A stretch of 64,000 nucleotides of DNA from Pyxicephalus adspersus (GCF_032062135.1 NC_092858.1:129729341-129793340); one strand, 5' to 3'; numbered from the stretch's first letter, positions 11,400 to 24,232 are shown. Program-made: numbers and translations. Notes: generated by a model not told the origin, from the sequence alone.

Positions 11400-12340
11400 C
11401 CTGTCTCTTTTCTTGAAGAAGTAGATTTTATCAGTGAAAGGCGTCGGTTCAACAGGGTGTACCCCTGTTGATTGAGTAACCCGGACAGGAATTTTCTTGT
11501 AGTGTTTGTTGCCCCTTTTTGTAAGGGTAGAGACCAGCCAGAATTTCAAAGCATAGAAGGTAGCAGTGTGCTTGGATGGTCATGTGGTTTCTATTGCTAC
11601 ATGGGTCATGTGGTTTCTAATGGAAGGGGTAGGTAGGATGCATAGTAATACATTTCTTCAAACTTCTGGCAGTGATGCTATGGCAGTGATGCTATGGTGC
11701 AGCTGTGCAGAAAGGCCTGGAATGGGGTAATGGAGAGGGGGCTACTGGAAGGCCTACATGACTGGGAGAGGGAAGGGAGCAGACATTTGATGGGTTAAGT
11801 TTGAGTGGTGTTTTAGGGGACGTAGCTAAATGGGTAAAGGGTGAAGTAGCAGTGGGCTGGGAAAAAAGAACAGTTATAAGGAGGGAAAAAGGAAGGGTTG
11901 GGGCAAGCGTTATTGGGATAGCGAGAAGAAAAGATTTTCTCCCGCCCGTCCCTGTTTGTAGTGGGAATTTTATGCGGTAAGTGTAGGTGGTGAGGTCCTT
12001 GAGGGAATTGGTCTTATGTAATGGTTTTAGTGGGGATGAGAGAACCATCTACAATGTGGAGTCTCTGGAATAAGTTGGTTTAAAGAAGGGATGGAGTGTT
12101 TTCTGGATTAAAGGGCTGCGAGTACTGGTGATATGATTCCCAAGCTTTGGTGGTGCAGACCTAAAGGAGGCGGGAAGGGGGCCTTCGAGGACCAGTACCA
12201 AAGGTGTTAAAATAGATATAAGGTTAAAAAAGGGTGTTGTTTAAGTGTTGTTTATGTTATGTTTTATGGTCTAGTAATATTGTGTGTTTATGATATATTG
12301 TTGTTAAAGTGATGGTAATTAATGCTCTTTAATGTCATTT
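11400..12340. repeat. G/purine-rich block, probable unidentified transposon remnant
   Basis: From about 11690 to 12190 the plus strand is strongly G/purine-rich (many GGAGAGGG, GGAAGGG and GGGGTAA runs), unlike its neighbours. A 15-bp tandem duplication (ggcagtgatgctat) sits near 11667-11697, and two 'tcatgtggtttcta' phrases lie near 11580-11620. The 118-codon minus-strand frame (11692-12048) is a Pro/Leu/Thr-rich reading of this biased sequence and not convincing coding. I cannot place it in a family or define termini. Confidence 0.35.
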
Positions 12341-14971
12341 AAAGTTAATTAAAAGATATTTAAGTTTGTAATAAAATGCCTATGGGCCATTTAACCAATG
12401 CTGTTGCTATTTGTAAGGGGGTGGAGGGTACTAAATGCGGTTCTCTGCCGTCACAGTCATGTCCTTACAGTCATTCTGGATGTGACATGGCTGCTATAAT
12501 CTGCCTAAAAACATCTAGTGCAAACCTAAATGTGCAAAATATACATGTGCCCACACTAATGTGTCTGTGCAGTCCTTGCAGCTTCCATGTAAAAGAGATG
12601 GTTACACCCTTGGGGCCTGTACATATTTATCAATAAACACATGGTGTCATCCAACTATCTCAATATGCAGCTGTGTGGTCCTTCATGCTTCCATACAGGA
12701 ATGGAGGTGACATTTATAACATTGGTCTTATGCAGCCCGTAATGTCATCCCCCACTGTAATAGTTTTAATGCCAGCATGATTACCGGGATTGAAAAAAAA
12801 AAGATTGCAAGCATTACAAGAAGTGCTGAAAAAATGGGAATGCAGGTATATATTATCCAAAGAATAAATTGCTACATAAAACTCTTTGCCATGTCTTTTT
12901 TTGACAGGGATTCACAAGGAGTGTGAATACATGTCCAATATACAATATATAGGTTTGGCTGGGCATAAAAAGGCATTCTTGTGCACTCCCTGAGAATATT
13001 CTATAATTTCCTTTACATAAACAACACTATCTGGATACATATAAAATGGAACAGCTCTTCATTTATTTCCTGCACAGTTTATTTTAGATTCACATCTTAT
13101 CAAATAGAGAAGAGGCAATGGCTTCACCTCTTACATAAAGCTGAATTTTGGCTGAGCTTCCATTTAAATAGGTTTTCTTTATTCTTCAGCTGGTTATAAA
13201 GTAAATATTTACTTTCCTTCTGTATGCCTTTATTTTCTAAAGGTATTGTATATGTGCAAAATCGCAGTGATGACAAGGATTTAAAAAAAAAAAAAACGTG
13301 AAACTTCAATCAAGGCCTGGTTTGGCTTTTTAGATAAACCATGAATATATTACAAGCCATTAAATATATTTATGGTCTTTCTTATACTCTGCAGATTATC
13401 TGGAAGTATACAGACCTCTTTTAAACCACTGGGCAATTGTCCTGTTGGCTTTTTTATTTGATGGATATTTAGTAATTTGAGTTCTGTTAACTGCCCATAG
13501 ACATTTAGATCTCTCGGTCATAGCAGGACATTTATGTAATCAGAAACATCTTTGGAAAATCTTTGTAAACAAGATAGAAACATTACAGATATTCCTTGCT
13601 TGTTCAGTTAGTAATGGTGTAGTGTAATGTTGGTGCAGTGTAATAAATCAGTACTAACCCTTTAAAACTAAACTACCCTACCCCTAATCCCCTAAAACAT
13701 CTTCTTCTCTGTTTGAGTGGGCCCCTGAAGCTGCTTATTTTCAGCACTTCAGTCACTGAAGCAAAATTTTGTATAATGCAGGACCAGCAGTCCTGCATTG
13801 TAAAAAACCTCCTGACAGTATATTGGAGGTAAAAGAGGATCCCAAACAAAAAGGGAAATTGTAAATGTGAATTTATCTTAAACTACCCCTGGATGCCTGG
13901 GTCTTGAATCTGGTGGGTAACTACTTCTGGACGCCTAGGTAAGAACCTTACCTAAAAGCAGTGGTGGAGGTAGTCGCCAGTAAACCCCTATACAAAATGT
14001 AAATTCATTTTCTACAGTCAATACTTTGTTTGTGAATACATGATAGCTAAAGGAAGAGATTATGAAAGATAGCCCTTTTCCTTAGTGTATCTGTTTTTTA
14101 CTTTGTATAGTTACTTCATTTTATAGAACATTTGCTGGCTACCAACTTTGAAGACTCTAGCACTTGTACATCAGTGCTTAAGTTCGAAGCCTATAGAGAA
14201 TTATTTTGCAAAGTGTTACAAGACTTTCTAACATCAAAGGATTTGATCAGCAGATGTGCAGGGCAAAAATCCCATACATGTGTCCCTGGTGCCCAAATAT
14301 GTATCTTGAATTACCATATTTAGAATTGGTTCTTCTTTTTGTATCGCATTAGAGTTTGACAGCTGCATGCTTTTGACAGCTGATATAAGTTCAATAGCTC
14401 TCAGGTCTCCTCTTCTTTGGTCCCTGATGACCGTGATTACTGTCCTCATCACCAGGTTCTCCTTGTCAACACTTAAAAAGTCAAGAAGCTCACATGGACA
14501 AGTGAAGAGGTCTTTCTGCATGACACATGGCTGAAAATATTTTGTCAGACCTATAGTTTAAAAAGCCATTGCTACTGAAAGGTTTCCATGTTATCTCAAA
14601 GTTTTTATTGTTATCCTTGTAGTTTAAAATCAAATTTGTAAGATTGTGATGGTTCATTCTAATAAAGTTAAGTTATGTGCTTTCCAGTTTTCAAGAAAAA
14701 GTAAGCACTTGGCTGAATTAAAAAACACATTTGGTTAATAAGAAAAATAAAACAAAAGTAATATTTGTGGTTCAATAAAACATCCGTTAAATCTGAATTT
14801 TAATCCACTTGTCTGAAATAAGAGCTGTAGATACTGTGACCTGTTAAACAGAGAAAACAAAATGAGATGCAATGTCTGTTTTGTCAAAAACCTGACTCCT
14901 GGTAACTTTTTGTTTTAGCCCTACACTGTATGGTGCATGCTGGGGACAATGTAACTGTGCAGGATGGAGAC
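12341..14971. other. No gene recognised; one coding-like minus frame
   Basis: At 12540-12700 there are two loosely similar segments (tccttgcagcttccatgtaaaag and tccttcatgcttccatacaggaa) that may be old repeat units. A minus-strand frame of 95 codons (14234-14521) has balanced, polar-rich amino-acid content but no family I recognise. About 13655-13700 is rich in CCCTAA-like phrases. Confidence 0.45.
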
Positions 14972-15204
14972 AATGTGCCTGATTCATTAATTCTCTCCAA
15001 TTGAGGAGAGGATACACTTTCTGCCGGGAAGCTGGGGAAGCCAGCAAAACTGAAATGGATCTGGCCCAGGATTGAAAACATTTGGTAGCAAATAGCAAAT
15101 GACTTTGAAGAAATCCATTGCAGGTTTGCTGGATCACCCAGCATCACTGATGAAAGTGTGTCCTCCCCAGCCTTCGGGAGCTTTAATAAATCAGACCCAA
15201 TGTA
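14972..15204. mobile_element. Foldback MITE family 1, copy B
   Basis: The left end 'gcctgattcattaattctctcc' and the right end 'gggagctttaataaatcagaccc' are imperfect inverted repeats. The centre contains 'aactgaaatggatctggcccaggattgaaaacattt' and 'gcaaatgactttgaagaaatccattgcaggtttgctggatcacccag'. The minus-strand open frames at 14844-15354 are shadows of this palindrome. Confidence 0.85.
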
Positions 15205-15890
15205 ACAGGCCACATGTGCAGGAGTATTATAATCACTGGCCGTCCAACTTTTCAGCACAGCATTTAGGAAATAACAAATTATAATATGAAGACTACAGTA
15301 GGTGGCTGAAAATAGGTAACTGAAAAATATGTATATGTAAAATTTCAAATCCACCTGACTAAAAGTTAGAAATATCTGAAATGAAAATATTTTTCAGGCC
15401 CAAATAATAAAGAATAAAAAAAAAAAACAATGTGCAATTTCTTTAAACATATATTTTAGCTACTTGATTATGTTCAATAAATTGGTATTTATGTACTACC
15501 ACAAACTGTTGGTTTAATGTGGAGGCTTTAAATGATAAAACCACATAAATCTGAGCAGAGTTTTAGGTGAACATAATTTGGTGAACGACCACTTTTGCTG
15601 TATAGAGCATTTTAAGATACATAGAAAGACTAATGAACGTACTGGGTACAGATAAATTTGTAAATCAAAGCTTGCTTTAGCAAGAATGATATTTCTTTAC
15701 CATCATTTTAAAAGAGAAGACTGTTCTAGTTTTGGAAAGATAAACATTTGGTCCTGTGATCAAAAAATGTGCAATGTTAACAAGCTGGAGTAATTGTCCA
15801 GCATCTCATTGTTCTTGAGTGATAATATTTGTGGTTAATATAAAGAATGGGGTTAGTTGAAATGATAATATGGAGGTTAGACTCAATTTT
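15205..15890. other. No gene seen
   Basis: AT-rich unassigned DNA. Confidence 0.55.
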
Positions 15891-15967
15891 AATGAAACCA
15901 TTCCATGCTTGCTGCATCACCCAGGTTCTCCCATGATAGTCTATCTAGCTCAATAAATCAGGCCTAT
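15891..15967. mobile_element. Foldback MITE family 1, copy C (one arm)
   Basis: Only the right half is present: 'ccattccatgcttgctgcatcacccaggttctcccatgatagtctatct...ctcaataaatcaggcct'. The left arm is missing or too diverged to see. Confidence 0.75.
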
Positions 15968-15998
15968 TGAGTAATATGTTTTGGGTAACCTTGACCAA

Positions 15999-16336
15999 CT
16001 AAAGATGCATACATACCTGCACATATAATTGTTGGAAAGGATCTTTCACGATCCTTTCCAACGACTAAGCAATCCACGATGCATGAACGATGCTGTACAT
16101 ACAGCCCCGTTCTGCTCCATGCAGAGGGGAGGGGGAGAGGGACGGAGCGGCACGCCGCTGCAAGCTCTCCCTCTTCACTTGCATTGGGATCTTTCCTCAT
16201 TCCATGTCCATGGATTCGCCAGGAAGGTTGCTCAGATGATGAACGACACGCGCTGTACACACTTCAGATTCTCATCCGATATCGCCCCCGAGCCTATTAT
16301 CGGGCAAGAACCATTGGAAGTGTGTACGTAGCTTAA
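15999..16336. mobile_element. Hairpin MITE family 2, copy 1
   Basis: The left end 'ctaaagatgcatacatacctgca' and the right end 'tggaagtgtgtacgtagcttaag' form imperfect terminal inverted repeats. Just inside the left end lies a perfect 13-bp stem, GTTGGAAAGGATC / GATCCTTTCCAAC (16031-16062, 6-nt loop). The interior holds 'cgatgcatgaacga', a G-rich 'gaggggagggggagaggg' tract and CG-rich sequence. Two other copies lie at 46631 and 63586. Open frames on both strands here are shadows. No transposase. Confidence 0.85.
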
Positions 16337-19300
16337 GTTGTATCAAAATTAGACCATTGTTTCATCTTGAAACTAGTTTTTTGTATTTGTGAGACTAAAA
16401 CACTGGTTAAAAATAAAATGGTGATATTAATTATTTGTTTAGTTTAACCTATACAGACTTTTTATTCACTAAAAGTAATATATTTATGGAAGCTACAATT
16501 ACTCATTATTATTCATTATCTTTAAAAAAACAAAAGATTTTGGGGTTATGGTAACAATAGGATCAGCATGTAACTCAATGGGATAAGTTCAAATGTTCAG
16601 GGTTGTGCAATTATTCAGGTATGATAAATATATACCACATGCAGGAAAAGTAAAGGTACTGAAAAACTGTGTTGAAATTTCTGGCACTGGCCTGTGTACC
16701 ATCTCTATTGGCACAGAACATTTTACCCACCATTTGCAGCTGTTGCAGTTATGATCTGCAGCACACTTGAGATCCCTGAGAGTGATAATAGCCTCACGAA
16801 AAAGTAGTCTGTCAGTTATCACTCAGCTAATGTGTCTGCTTATGCTTGGCACGTTCTCTAAACATTTGCAGGGCTACAATCTTGAAAAATGAGCTTTTTA
16901 GACAACTAGTATTTGTTAGGCTCACAATTCAATGACTTAGTTGTTAGTAGATTTACAATAGGTGACTTTTGGTGTAATAATGGATTGAAAACTTTAAGAT
17001 GTTGATGCATGATTTTCTGCAGATAGATTACAAAATTCACTGCAGTTCTGTATTCTTATGCATATAAATATATTTATTCTACATACAAACAGCATAATTC
17101 TTTATTATGATAACCCTCTTTCATTTCATGCATATCAGCATTGGAAGATGGTTAAGTAGCACCTAGTCAGGGGTTGCTGGGTGCTTATAGCAAAAAACAG
17201 AAAGGTGAGCAGAGCAATCATCTTTTTGATATCTTTAATTCAAACTAGAAGGCTGAGTATATGTTTGGTTCTAAAAATGTGTTGGTGTTTGACTACATTT
17301 TTTAAAGGGGAAAAGGTGGGAGATTTGGGCAGCTGATTGGCAATTGAGGGATACCTCTGGACTACCCTGGTCAAGAAGTTAGACTACTAAAGATGACAGC
17401 ATACAGATCTTTAAATGAGGCTCACCATGTTGTTCGTTTGGCACCCACTCTGAAGTTTCCAATGCTTCTGTATCCATCACACACTGTGTAATTAGGAAAA
17501 AATATTAAATATGGGCCAATCATAATGCAACCGTCAACAGTTTGTGTATCTTGCTGTTACTGTCTGTGCATAACAACTTCCTATAAAGTGCCTGTTGGCA
17601 TAATATATCTCAGTGCCCACTTAATAAAGTTTTAAAAACTTCAGCTATCTGTTTTTTTGCTACTCTTGCTACTAATTAACATTTTAGATGATTTCCCAAT
17701 AAAGTCATTAAACATCAAAGTCTGAGTGGAAACATTACCAAGAAGGGCAAGAGGAAGAGATTGGCAGTGGAACTTTATAGTGCTAAATATTCAATGTTTG
17801 CCAAGACATAGGTAAAAGTTTATGCATAAGTTGATCCTTTAACCTTCATTCAAAGCATATATAAATAGTTTCCAGCAGAAGTTTTCTTTGAATGAAGATA
17901 CTAAATCTAAAACCACTATGGATGGCAAATGGACTGTAACATTTTTTTCAATTACACAAGAAAGTACTCCTTTATACTGTAAATAAATCCCTTAAGTGGG
18001 GTCTGGCTTCACATTTGCAAGTACACATAATTCATAATTTAAATATTTTTTTCTTGTAAGCCTGTGTATTCTTATACAGGAACCTCTCTGCAAGTTAACA
18101 TAAAGGAATACCAAATGTAGCCGTCCCCATCAAGAAAGATAAGAAAAATGGGGGCTCTAGTAAACATTACTTTAATGACACTCAGATCTAAAAGAACAGC
18201 ATCTGTTACCTATTGAATGTGCTACCTACATGTTTGAATAAATTATGACTTTTCATGGAGTTAATGAAAAAAATTAAACAATGTGTTGCTTTGATCACAC
18301 AAAATACAAGCGAACCAGCCGTGACTGGTCCTATGCAGGAATTTGAATATTCAGTTTTTAAAGGTTTTTGTCAATGTTTAGTTTGTTGGGTTTTTAGATA
18401 TACATGTAAAAAAGATTATTTAGACATAAATACTCTTAATAAAGCCCGTTAACAGCTCAGCTGATGACAGATGAGATATATCTCACATTTAAAAGATTTC
18501 GTCCCAGTTTCTGTTGTTCGTACAGAACAGGAAGCAAAGGGAAATCTTTCAAATGTAAAAAGATGGTAATAAAAATGTGAATGCAAAAAATTATATTACC
18601 AATCTCTTGTTAACCCTAAATGTAGGAAATGGGTTTTGTTTTGTTTCAAAAATAATAGTGATTTGTCTTCTTGTTATTCACCCCACTTCTTTTTGCACTC
18701 TGTCAATGCCATACATGGGTTCAGATGTGCAGTTTAACTTATAACTTAAGTTAACTTAACTTACAAAATAACAGCAGCAGCAAAGTGAAGCTGCAGTTTT
18801 TACAGTGGCAAACCACACATATAGCCTTGCCTTTCCCACAGTGGTTGATATGGTTATGGTGTATGGATATGGTTATCCATTCTGATATGAGATCAACTGA
18901 AGCCCCTAATACCCCTCACTAACTCTTTATAGTTTACGAAACATTGAAAAGTGATCATATGGAAATCCAATAAAAAGGTATCTAGATCATTGTAAAAGAA
19001 TATTATTGTGGATGGTACTGTTTAAAAAAGAACTTATGCTCTTGTGAGATCATCCTGTGAAAGCCTCTGATTTTGAAACAAGAAAACATGTTTATATCTG
19101 TATGCCTACATATCTGTTCTATTTATGCAACATCCTTCATCTAACATACCATATGCCTTCCTTTTCAACACGTTTATTAGTGGAAAATTTTAATGTATGT
19201 GTTTAAAAGGTGATCTTTGTGCCAAACTAATATACACAAGGATGGAGTCTGGTAGATGTTAACAATATATCTAGTAGAAAGGAATGTAGTGGTAACTTGT

Positions 19301-19365
19301 GTGTTCTTTTTATGTAAAACAATCAATGTCTGCTTTTTGATGCAAGGTCCACTGCAGTTTTCCAC
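16337..19365. other. No gene seen
   Basis: About 3 kb of AT-rich DNA with no recognisable protein, RNA gene or repeat family. Confidence 0.55.
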
Positions 19366-19680
19366 ACAGCCTATTTGCCTAGCAATGTAATTTGCAGCAG
19401 CAAAGAGTATAGAGAAATAGCAGCAGCCCCTGCTTCCATTTAGCCGTGCAGCCTATTGTTTTTTTTGGCATCCCCAGCATCCATTGTTAGGCTGTGCACA
19501 GCTGAAGGGGATTCTAGAGGCTGATCAGCTCCTGACTCTATCCTGCGCTGCTATTGGCTGCTGGGACTTTGTAGCCTCTTTGCTCCCAGTCATCCATGCT
19601 TGTTGTAGCGTTAAGCTAGGCTGACTTCCTGCTGGTGTGTTTGGCTGTGGTCAGCATTGTCATCAAGGGGCAAGCTCAAA
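19366..19680. repeat. CG-richer block, unidentified repeat candidate
   Basis: Base composition rises abruptly. The block contains 'aggctgtgcacagctgaagggg', 'gaggctgatcagctcctgac' and a CCAAT-type 'gctgctattggctgctggg'. It lies about 100 bp before the solo LTR. It could be an LTR fragment, another MITE or a conserved region. I could not define ends. Confidence 0.3.
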
Positions 19681-19785
19681 TTATGTACAAATTCCAAAGA
19701 ATTTGTAAGTGACCAGTAACTGAAAACTTATGAGACTTACTAGAGGGATCAGTCATTGGAAAAGGATCTAAAAGGAGATTGCATA

Positions 19786-20427
19786 TGTAATGCGCCTGGG
19801 CACACAAACCAAAACCAACTCCAGATATCCTTCAATCACGCTTTATTTAATGTCATAAAGCACGAGAAGGGTTAAGTCCAAATAAGCGAAGTACAAGAGG
19901 GTAAGGCAAAGGCAGGTCAAGAACAATCCGAGGTCAGGGCAGGCAGCAGGCAGAATGGTCATTAACAATCCGAGGTCAGGGCAGGCAGAGTTCAAAAGGA
20001 GATAAGCATAAACTAATACAAGGACGCACCCAAGCACACTGTGTTCACAGAGGCTTATAGCGGGCAATGGTGTACAGGACAAGCTCTCCTTAAATGGCCA
20101 GAGTGACCAATGACCTTGCGCCAACTGGCGCCGTCTGATAGGAGAGTGACTGAATCCAAACTAACTATGTCCCACCCCGCTGTGAGGCAGCGGAGTGCCA
20201 CGCCCTCGGGGGGTACAAGAGGCACGCATGGTAGCATGCGCACCTCTTCCCACAGCATCCCTAGGGCGTGCACTACTTTGCACATGCAAAGGAGTGCTGA
20301 GAGCAGGAGTTTCAGTAACCACGTCCATAGAGATGCAAGGGATGCTGCCTGGCTACAGCGGCGTCTCCCTCTGCGGCTGGGATCCCCAGGGATGCCGCGG
20401 GCTCGCAGGACGGGTAAGTTCCCTACA
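19786..20427 (-). mobile_element. Solo LTR, complete, with 5-bp target duplication
   Basis: The element begins TGTA at 19786 and ends TACA at 20427, the short inverted TG...CA signature of LTRs. It is bracketed by GCATA at 19781-19785 and GCATA at 20428-20432, a perfect 5-bp target duplication. Length is 642 bp. No internal retroviral or gag-pol sequence is present, so it is a recombination-derived solo LTR. Minus orientation is inferred from an AATAAA on the minus strand near 19850, close to its 3' end. A 25-bp phrase (aacaatccgaggtcagggca...) is repeated at 19922 and 19964. The 5-bp duplication suits Ty3/Gypsy, among others. The overlapping open frames are shadows. Confidence 0.85.
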
Positions 20428-20432
20428 GCATA

Positions 20433-23238
20433 GTTATAGTAATTCTTTAGTCTAATTTTAGCCAGTTGAGTACATACAGCCTAATGAACTGAATGCTTGG
20501 GTGCAGAACAAACACATTTTTCCAACTTGCCCAGTATAAAGAATTTTTAACCAAGGACTGCATTGTAAAAATGCATTACTCTTTGGATTTTGAACCAGTT
20601 TGCAAAGTTCTGAACTGATTCATTTAAGGGTTCTAGTTTTTTTTTTATCCCACCTCACCTAACCATGTTTTCATCTTTTCCTACAGGGCTAAGAATATTT
20701 ATCTCTTTACAATTGTGGAATCTTCTGCTTTGATAAAAACTGACAACTCTTGTTTAACTTTTATTAGCATTTGTAGGAAAAGGTTATACTTCTCCTATGT
20801 TTTTCTTGATGTCTGTGTCCCTGTCAAGGTCCCTTTACATCCTGTGGTCCCTAGGACTGGGAGTAAGTGGAAATCTCCTCCTTGAGCACACCAACCTCAG
20901 TAACAACCTTACTGTGATTCTAACACTTCTCTACTCTAATAAAACAATAAAAAATTGGTCAAAGTTCTTGCCCATTTTTTTATTAGATCCTTTCACTATA
21001 TTTTTATACTACTGCAAGAAACAAAAATGGAAGCTCTTTTTTCACATTTGCAATACAGAAGAATACAGAAGCTCAGTGTTCCTGAATTGTGGAATACTTT
21101 ATTGTATAAAATAAAATCCCCTTTAAACATAATAATCTTTTCAATGTGCATAGTTCTTGTACTTTCTGAGTCAATAACAATTAGTATTTGGCATTTGGAA
21201 GGTCACGTATCTTTACCTCCTTAAAGAAAATTAAGAATAAAAAATATATAAATATCTTCTAATGATGAACATCAAAGATAATAGCCTGCAAGATACTCCA
21301 TTGTTGCATTCCTGCTGGATATGTAATCATTTGCCTGTCAGATCAGAGTTAATCTGCGCTCTATTGATTTTAAACAGTTTATTTCTTTCCTCTCACATAC
21401 ATGCCTGATTAGTGTTTCACATTCCAGAACCAGTTTTGGTTTTCTCAATCACTGCTTGAGAAAAGACTTCATTTTACTTGGCACATGATACAATGTGTTG
21501 TGTGAGAGTTATTCTCCTAAGAGGGTGAGACTGTTTTTGATTTGGATTTGCCCGTAGATTTGGCAGTTCTCCCTGTCCGTGATGACAAGCAGCATAAAAG
21601 CCATTTTTTCATGATTATAAACGTGTCCAACATCTTGAGTGAAGAAAAGGAGAGCACCTGACACTGACATGATCTGTAAATGTTTTTCACTGACTTATGT
21701 TGAGAAATGACTCTCAGATTGGCAGAGTTCAAGGCTTATCACCTCCTTGACATACATTAGTTGTATATTTACATCAGAAAGGGTCTTGGGTATCAAAATA
21801 ATGGACAAGGTTACACTTGTACTAACATGCAGCAAACATCAGAAACATTTCAGATTATTTCTATTGATTAGCAATATACATAATGAAGTAAATCAAATTT
21901 TAAAAAATGATTTAAATGTATTAAACTTTACTATTAAACTTGTTTTAAACTTTGTGATTGAATGTTTGAAATATTTTGTTAAAAGGAACATTTAAAGTTT
22001 TTATGAATATTTTTATTATTTAAATATGTTTGAAAGAGATCAGCTTGGTGAAAATAATGTTAAAATGTATTTTTAAACTTTCATGATTTGCAATTGTAAA
22101 TCTACACCAAGGCTGCCATGATTGCTCATTCAAGGACTGTCCATGTTTGATAGATGTCTTAACAGTTGTAACAATAGAAAGCCGAATGATTGCAGATTGA
22201 TTGTTTGTTACCTGTAGTGGTTAATCTATTAATCTTTTCATTTAATACAGTAGCATAAATATGGAGGAGCAAATGTATGAAATTCAGATGGTCAAACTAA
22301 AGAGCAATTTTCTTTTTTTTAACATAACTTATTTAAGACCAGGTTGCATTATTTGTGAGCATTTTGGTGTTTGTTTATGCAATACAGTCAGATCAGAGTT
22401 ATTCAGGGCTGTGTACTATGCCAACAACACCCACCAGTCATGAGCTGACTGCATAGAGAAGTTGACATCCTAACACTAAAACATGCCAGCACCTTCAGGA
22501 TCCTTTTGCAATGAATGCATTTCCTAATAAATGCAGTCGGATCATGACTGCTGGGTAGGATTGGCAAACTAGAGGCAAACTAAACTGGCAAAATAGAATT
22601 CTGAAAATGTCACAATACTCAACTCTGCCCTGTACACTGATCAGTGGACATCCCTAGGAGGTAGGTTGCATTTGCATGCTATACCAATAGCCTCCATGAT
22701 TGAAAGAACTGAAATCCAATGAATGAAAGTGAAAGGTTAAGGACAGTAAGGCTGAATGAGAAAATACCTAGCTAAAGCTGGACATCCTCCAGTTTGGAGA
22801 GAAGGTGGGCACAGTATGACTTAATGCAACTTCCAATGCACATTGTGAGTAAAGTAAATTTCACAGTAAAGTCTTTACCACGGGCTAAGGTTCAGCTACA
22901 AGCACATCTCATTCAGCTTTACTTTAGTCCAATTTACTTTGATCATTGGTAATTTTGGACCAAAGACTGACAGAGGATATTTCAAAAGATTACCGGGATA
23001 TCAATTCATACTTGAGATAATACGTGAGATAAATAAGTAAACACGTATGCATGCTATATTCAGGTATTGAAAGAAAGTGTTAAGTATATAACAATCTTTT
23101 AAAAAGTTATGCTTTCTCAAATATAAGATGCAAACCACTATTGCCTGAGTGGCAGCCAAAAAAATAAGCAATAAAAAAAGAACCACTGAAATATTCTAGA
23201 TTCAGGTCGATGTGTTTCTCCACCAGGGAATGTTTCAG
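20433..23238. other. No gene seen
   Basis: AT-rich DNA. Open frames of 60-105 codons (20797-21224, 21517-21995, 22261-22443) show no domain or family signal. Confidence 0.5.
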
Positions 23239-24232
23239 NNNNNNNNNNNNNNNNNNNNNNNNNNNNNNNNNNNNNNNNNNNNNNNNNNNNNNNNNNNNNN
23301 NNNNNNNNNNNNNNNNNNNNNNNNNNNNNNNNNNNNNNNNNNNNNNNNNNNNNNNNNNNNNNNNNNNNNNNNNNNNNNNNNNNNNNNNNNNNNNNNNNNN
23401 NNNNNNNNNNNNNNNNNNNNNNNNNNNNNNNNNNNNNNNNNNNNNNNNNNNNNNNNNNNNNNNNNNNNNNNNNNNNNNNNNNNNNNNNNNNNNNNNNNNN
23501 NNNNNNNNNNNNNNNNNNNNNNNNNNNNNNNNNNNNNNNNNNNNNNNNNNNNNNNNNNNNNNNNNNNNNNNNNNNNNNNNNNNNNNNNNNNNNNNNNNNN
23601 NNNNNNNNNNNNNNNNNNNNNNNNNNNNNNNNNNNNNNNNNNNNNNNNNNNNNNNNNNNNNNNNNNNNNNNNNNNNNNNNNNNNNNNNNNNNNNNNNNNN
23701 NNNNNNNNNNNNNNNNNNNNNNNNNNNNNNNNNNNNNNNNNNNNNNNNNNNNNNNNNNNNNNNNNNNNNNNNNNNNNNNNNNNNNNNNNNNNNNNNNNNN
23801 NNNNNNNNNNNNNNNNNNNNNNNNNNNNNNNNNNNNNNNNNNNNNNNNNNNNNNNNNNNNNNNNNNNNNNNNNNNNNNNNNNNNNNNNNNNNNNNNNNNN
23901 NNNNNNNNNNNNNNNNNNNNNNNNNNNNNNNNNNNNNNNNNNNNNNNNNNNNNNNNNNNNNNNNNNNNNNNNNNNNNNNNNNNNNNNNNNNNNNNNNNNN
24001 NNNNNNNNNNNNNNNNNNNNNNNNNNNNNNNNNNNNNNNNNNNNNNNNNNNNNNNNNNNNNNNNNNNNNNNNNNNNNNNNNNNNNNNNNNNNNNNNNNNN
24101 NNNNNNNNNNNNNNNNNNNNNNNNNNNNNNNNNNNNNNNNNNNNNNNNNNNNNNNNNNNNNNNNNNNNNNNNNNNNNNNNNNNNNNNNNNNNNNNNNNNN
24201 NNNNNNNNNNNNNNNNNNNNNNNNNNNNNNNN
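23239..24232. other. Assembly gap (994 N)
   Basis: A run of N. The long open frames reported across it are artefacts of the undetermined bases. The flanks show no obvious shared element. Confidence 1.

Noticed and set aside
14844..15354. 97- and 156-codon minus frames resembling the peptide read at 40623-40823
   Set aside because: The similarity comes from a shared palindromic MITE, not from a protein family.
16029..16336. Overlapping 85-100-codon frames on both strands
   Set aside because: They lie wholly inside hairpin MITE copy 1.
19843..20455. Several 76-107-codon frames on both strands
   Set aside because: They overlie the solo LTR; its CG-rich sequence simply lacks stops.
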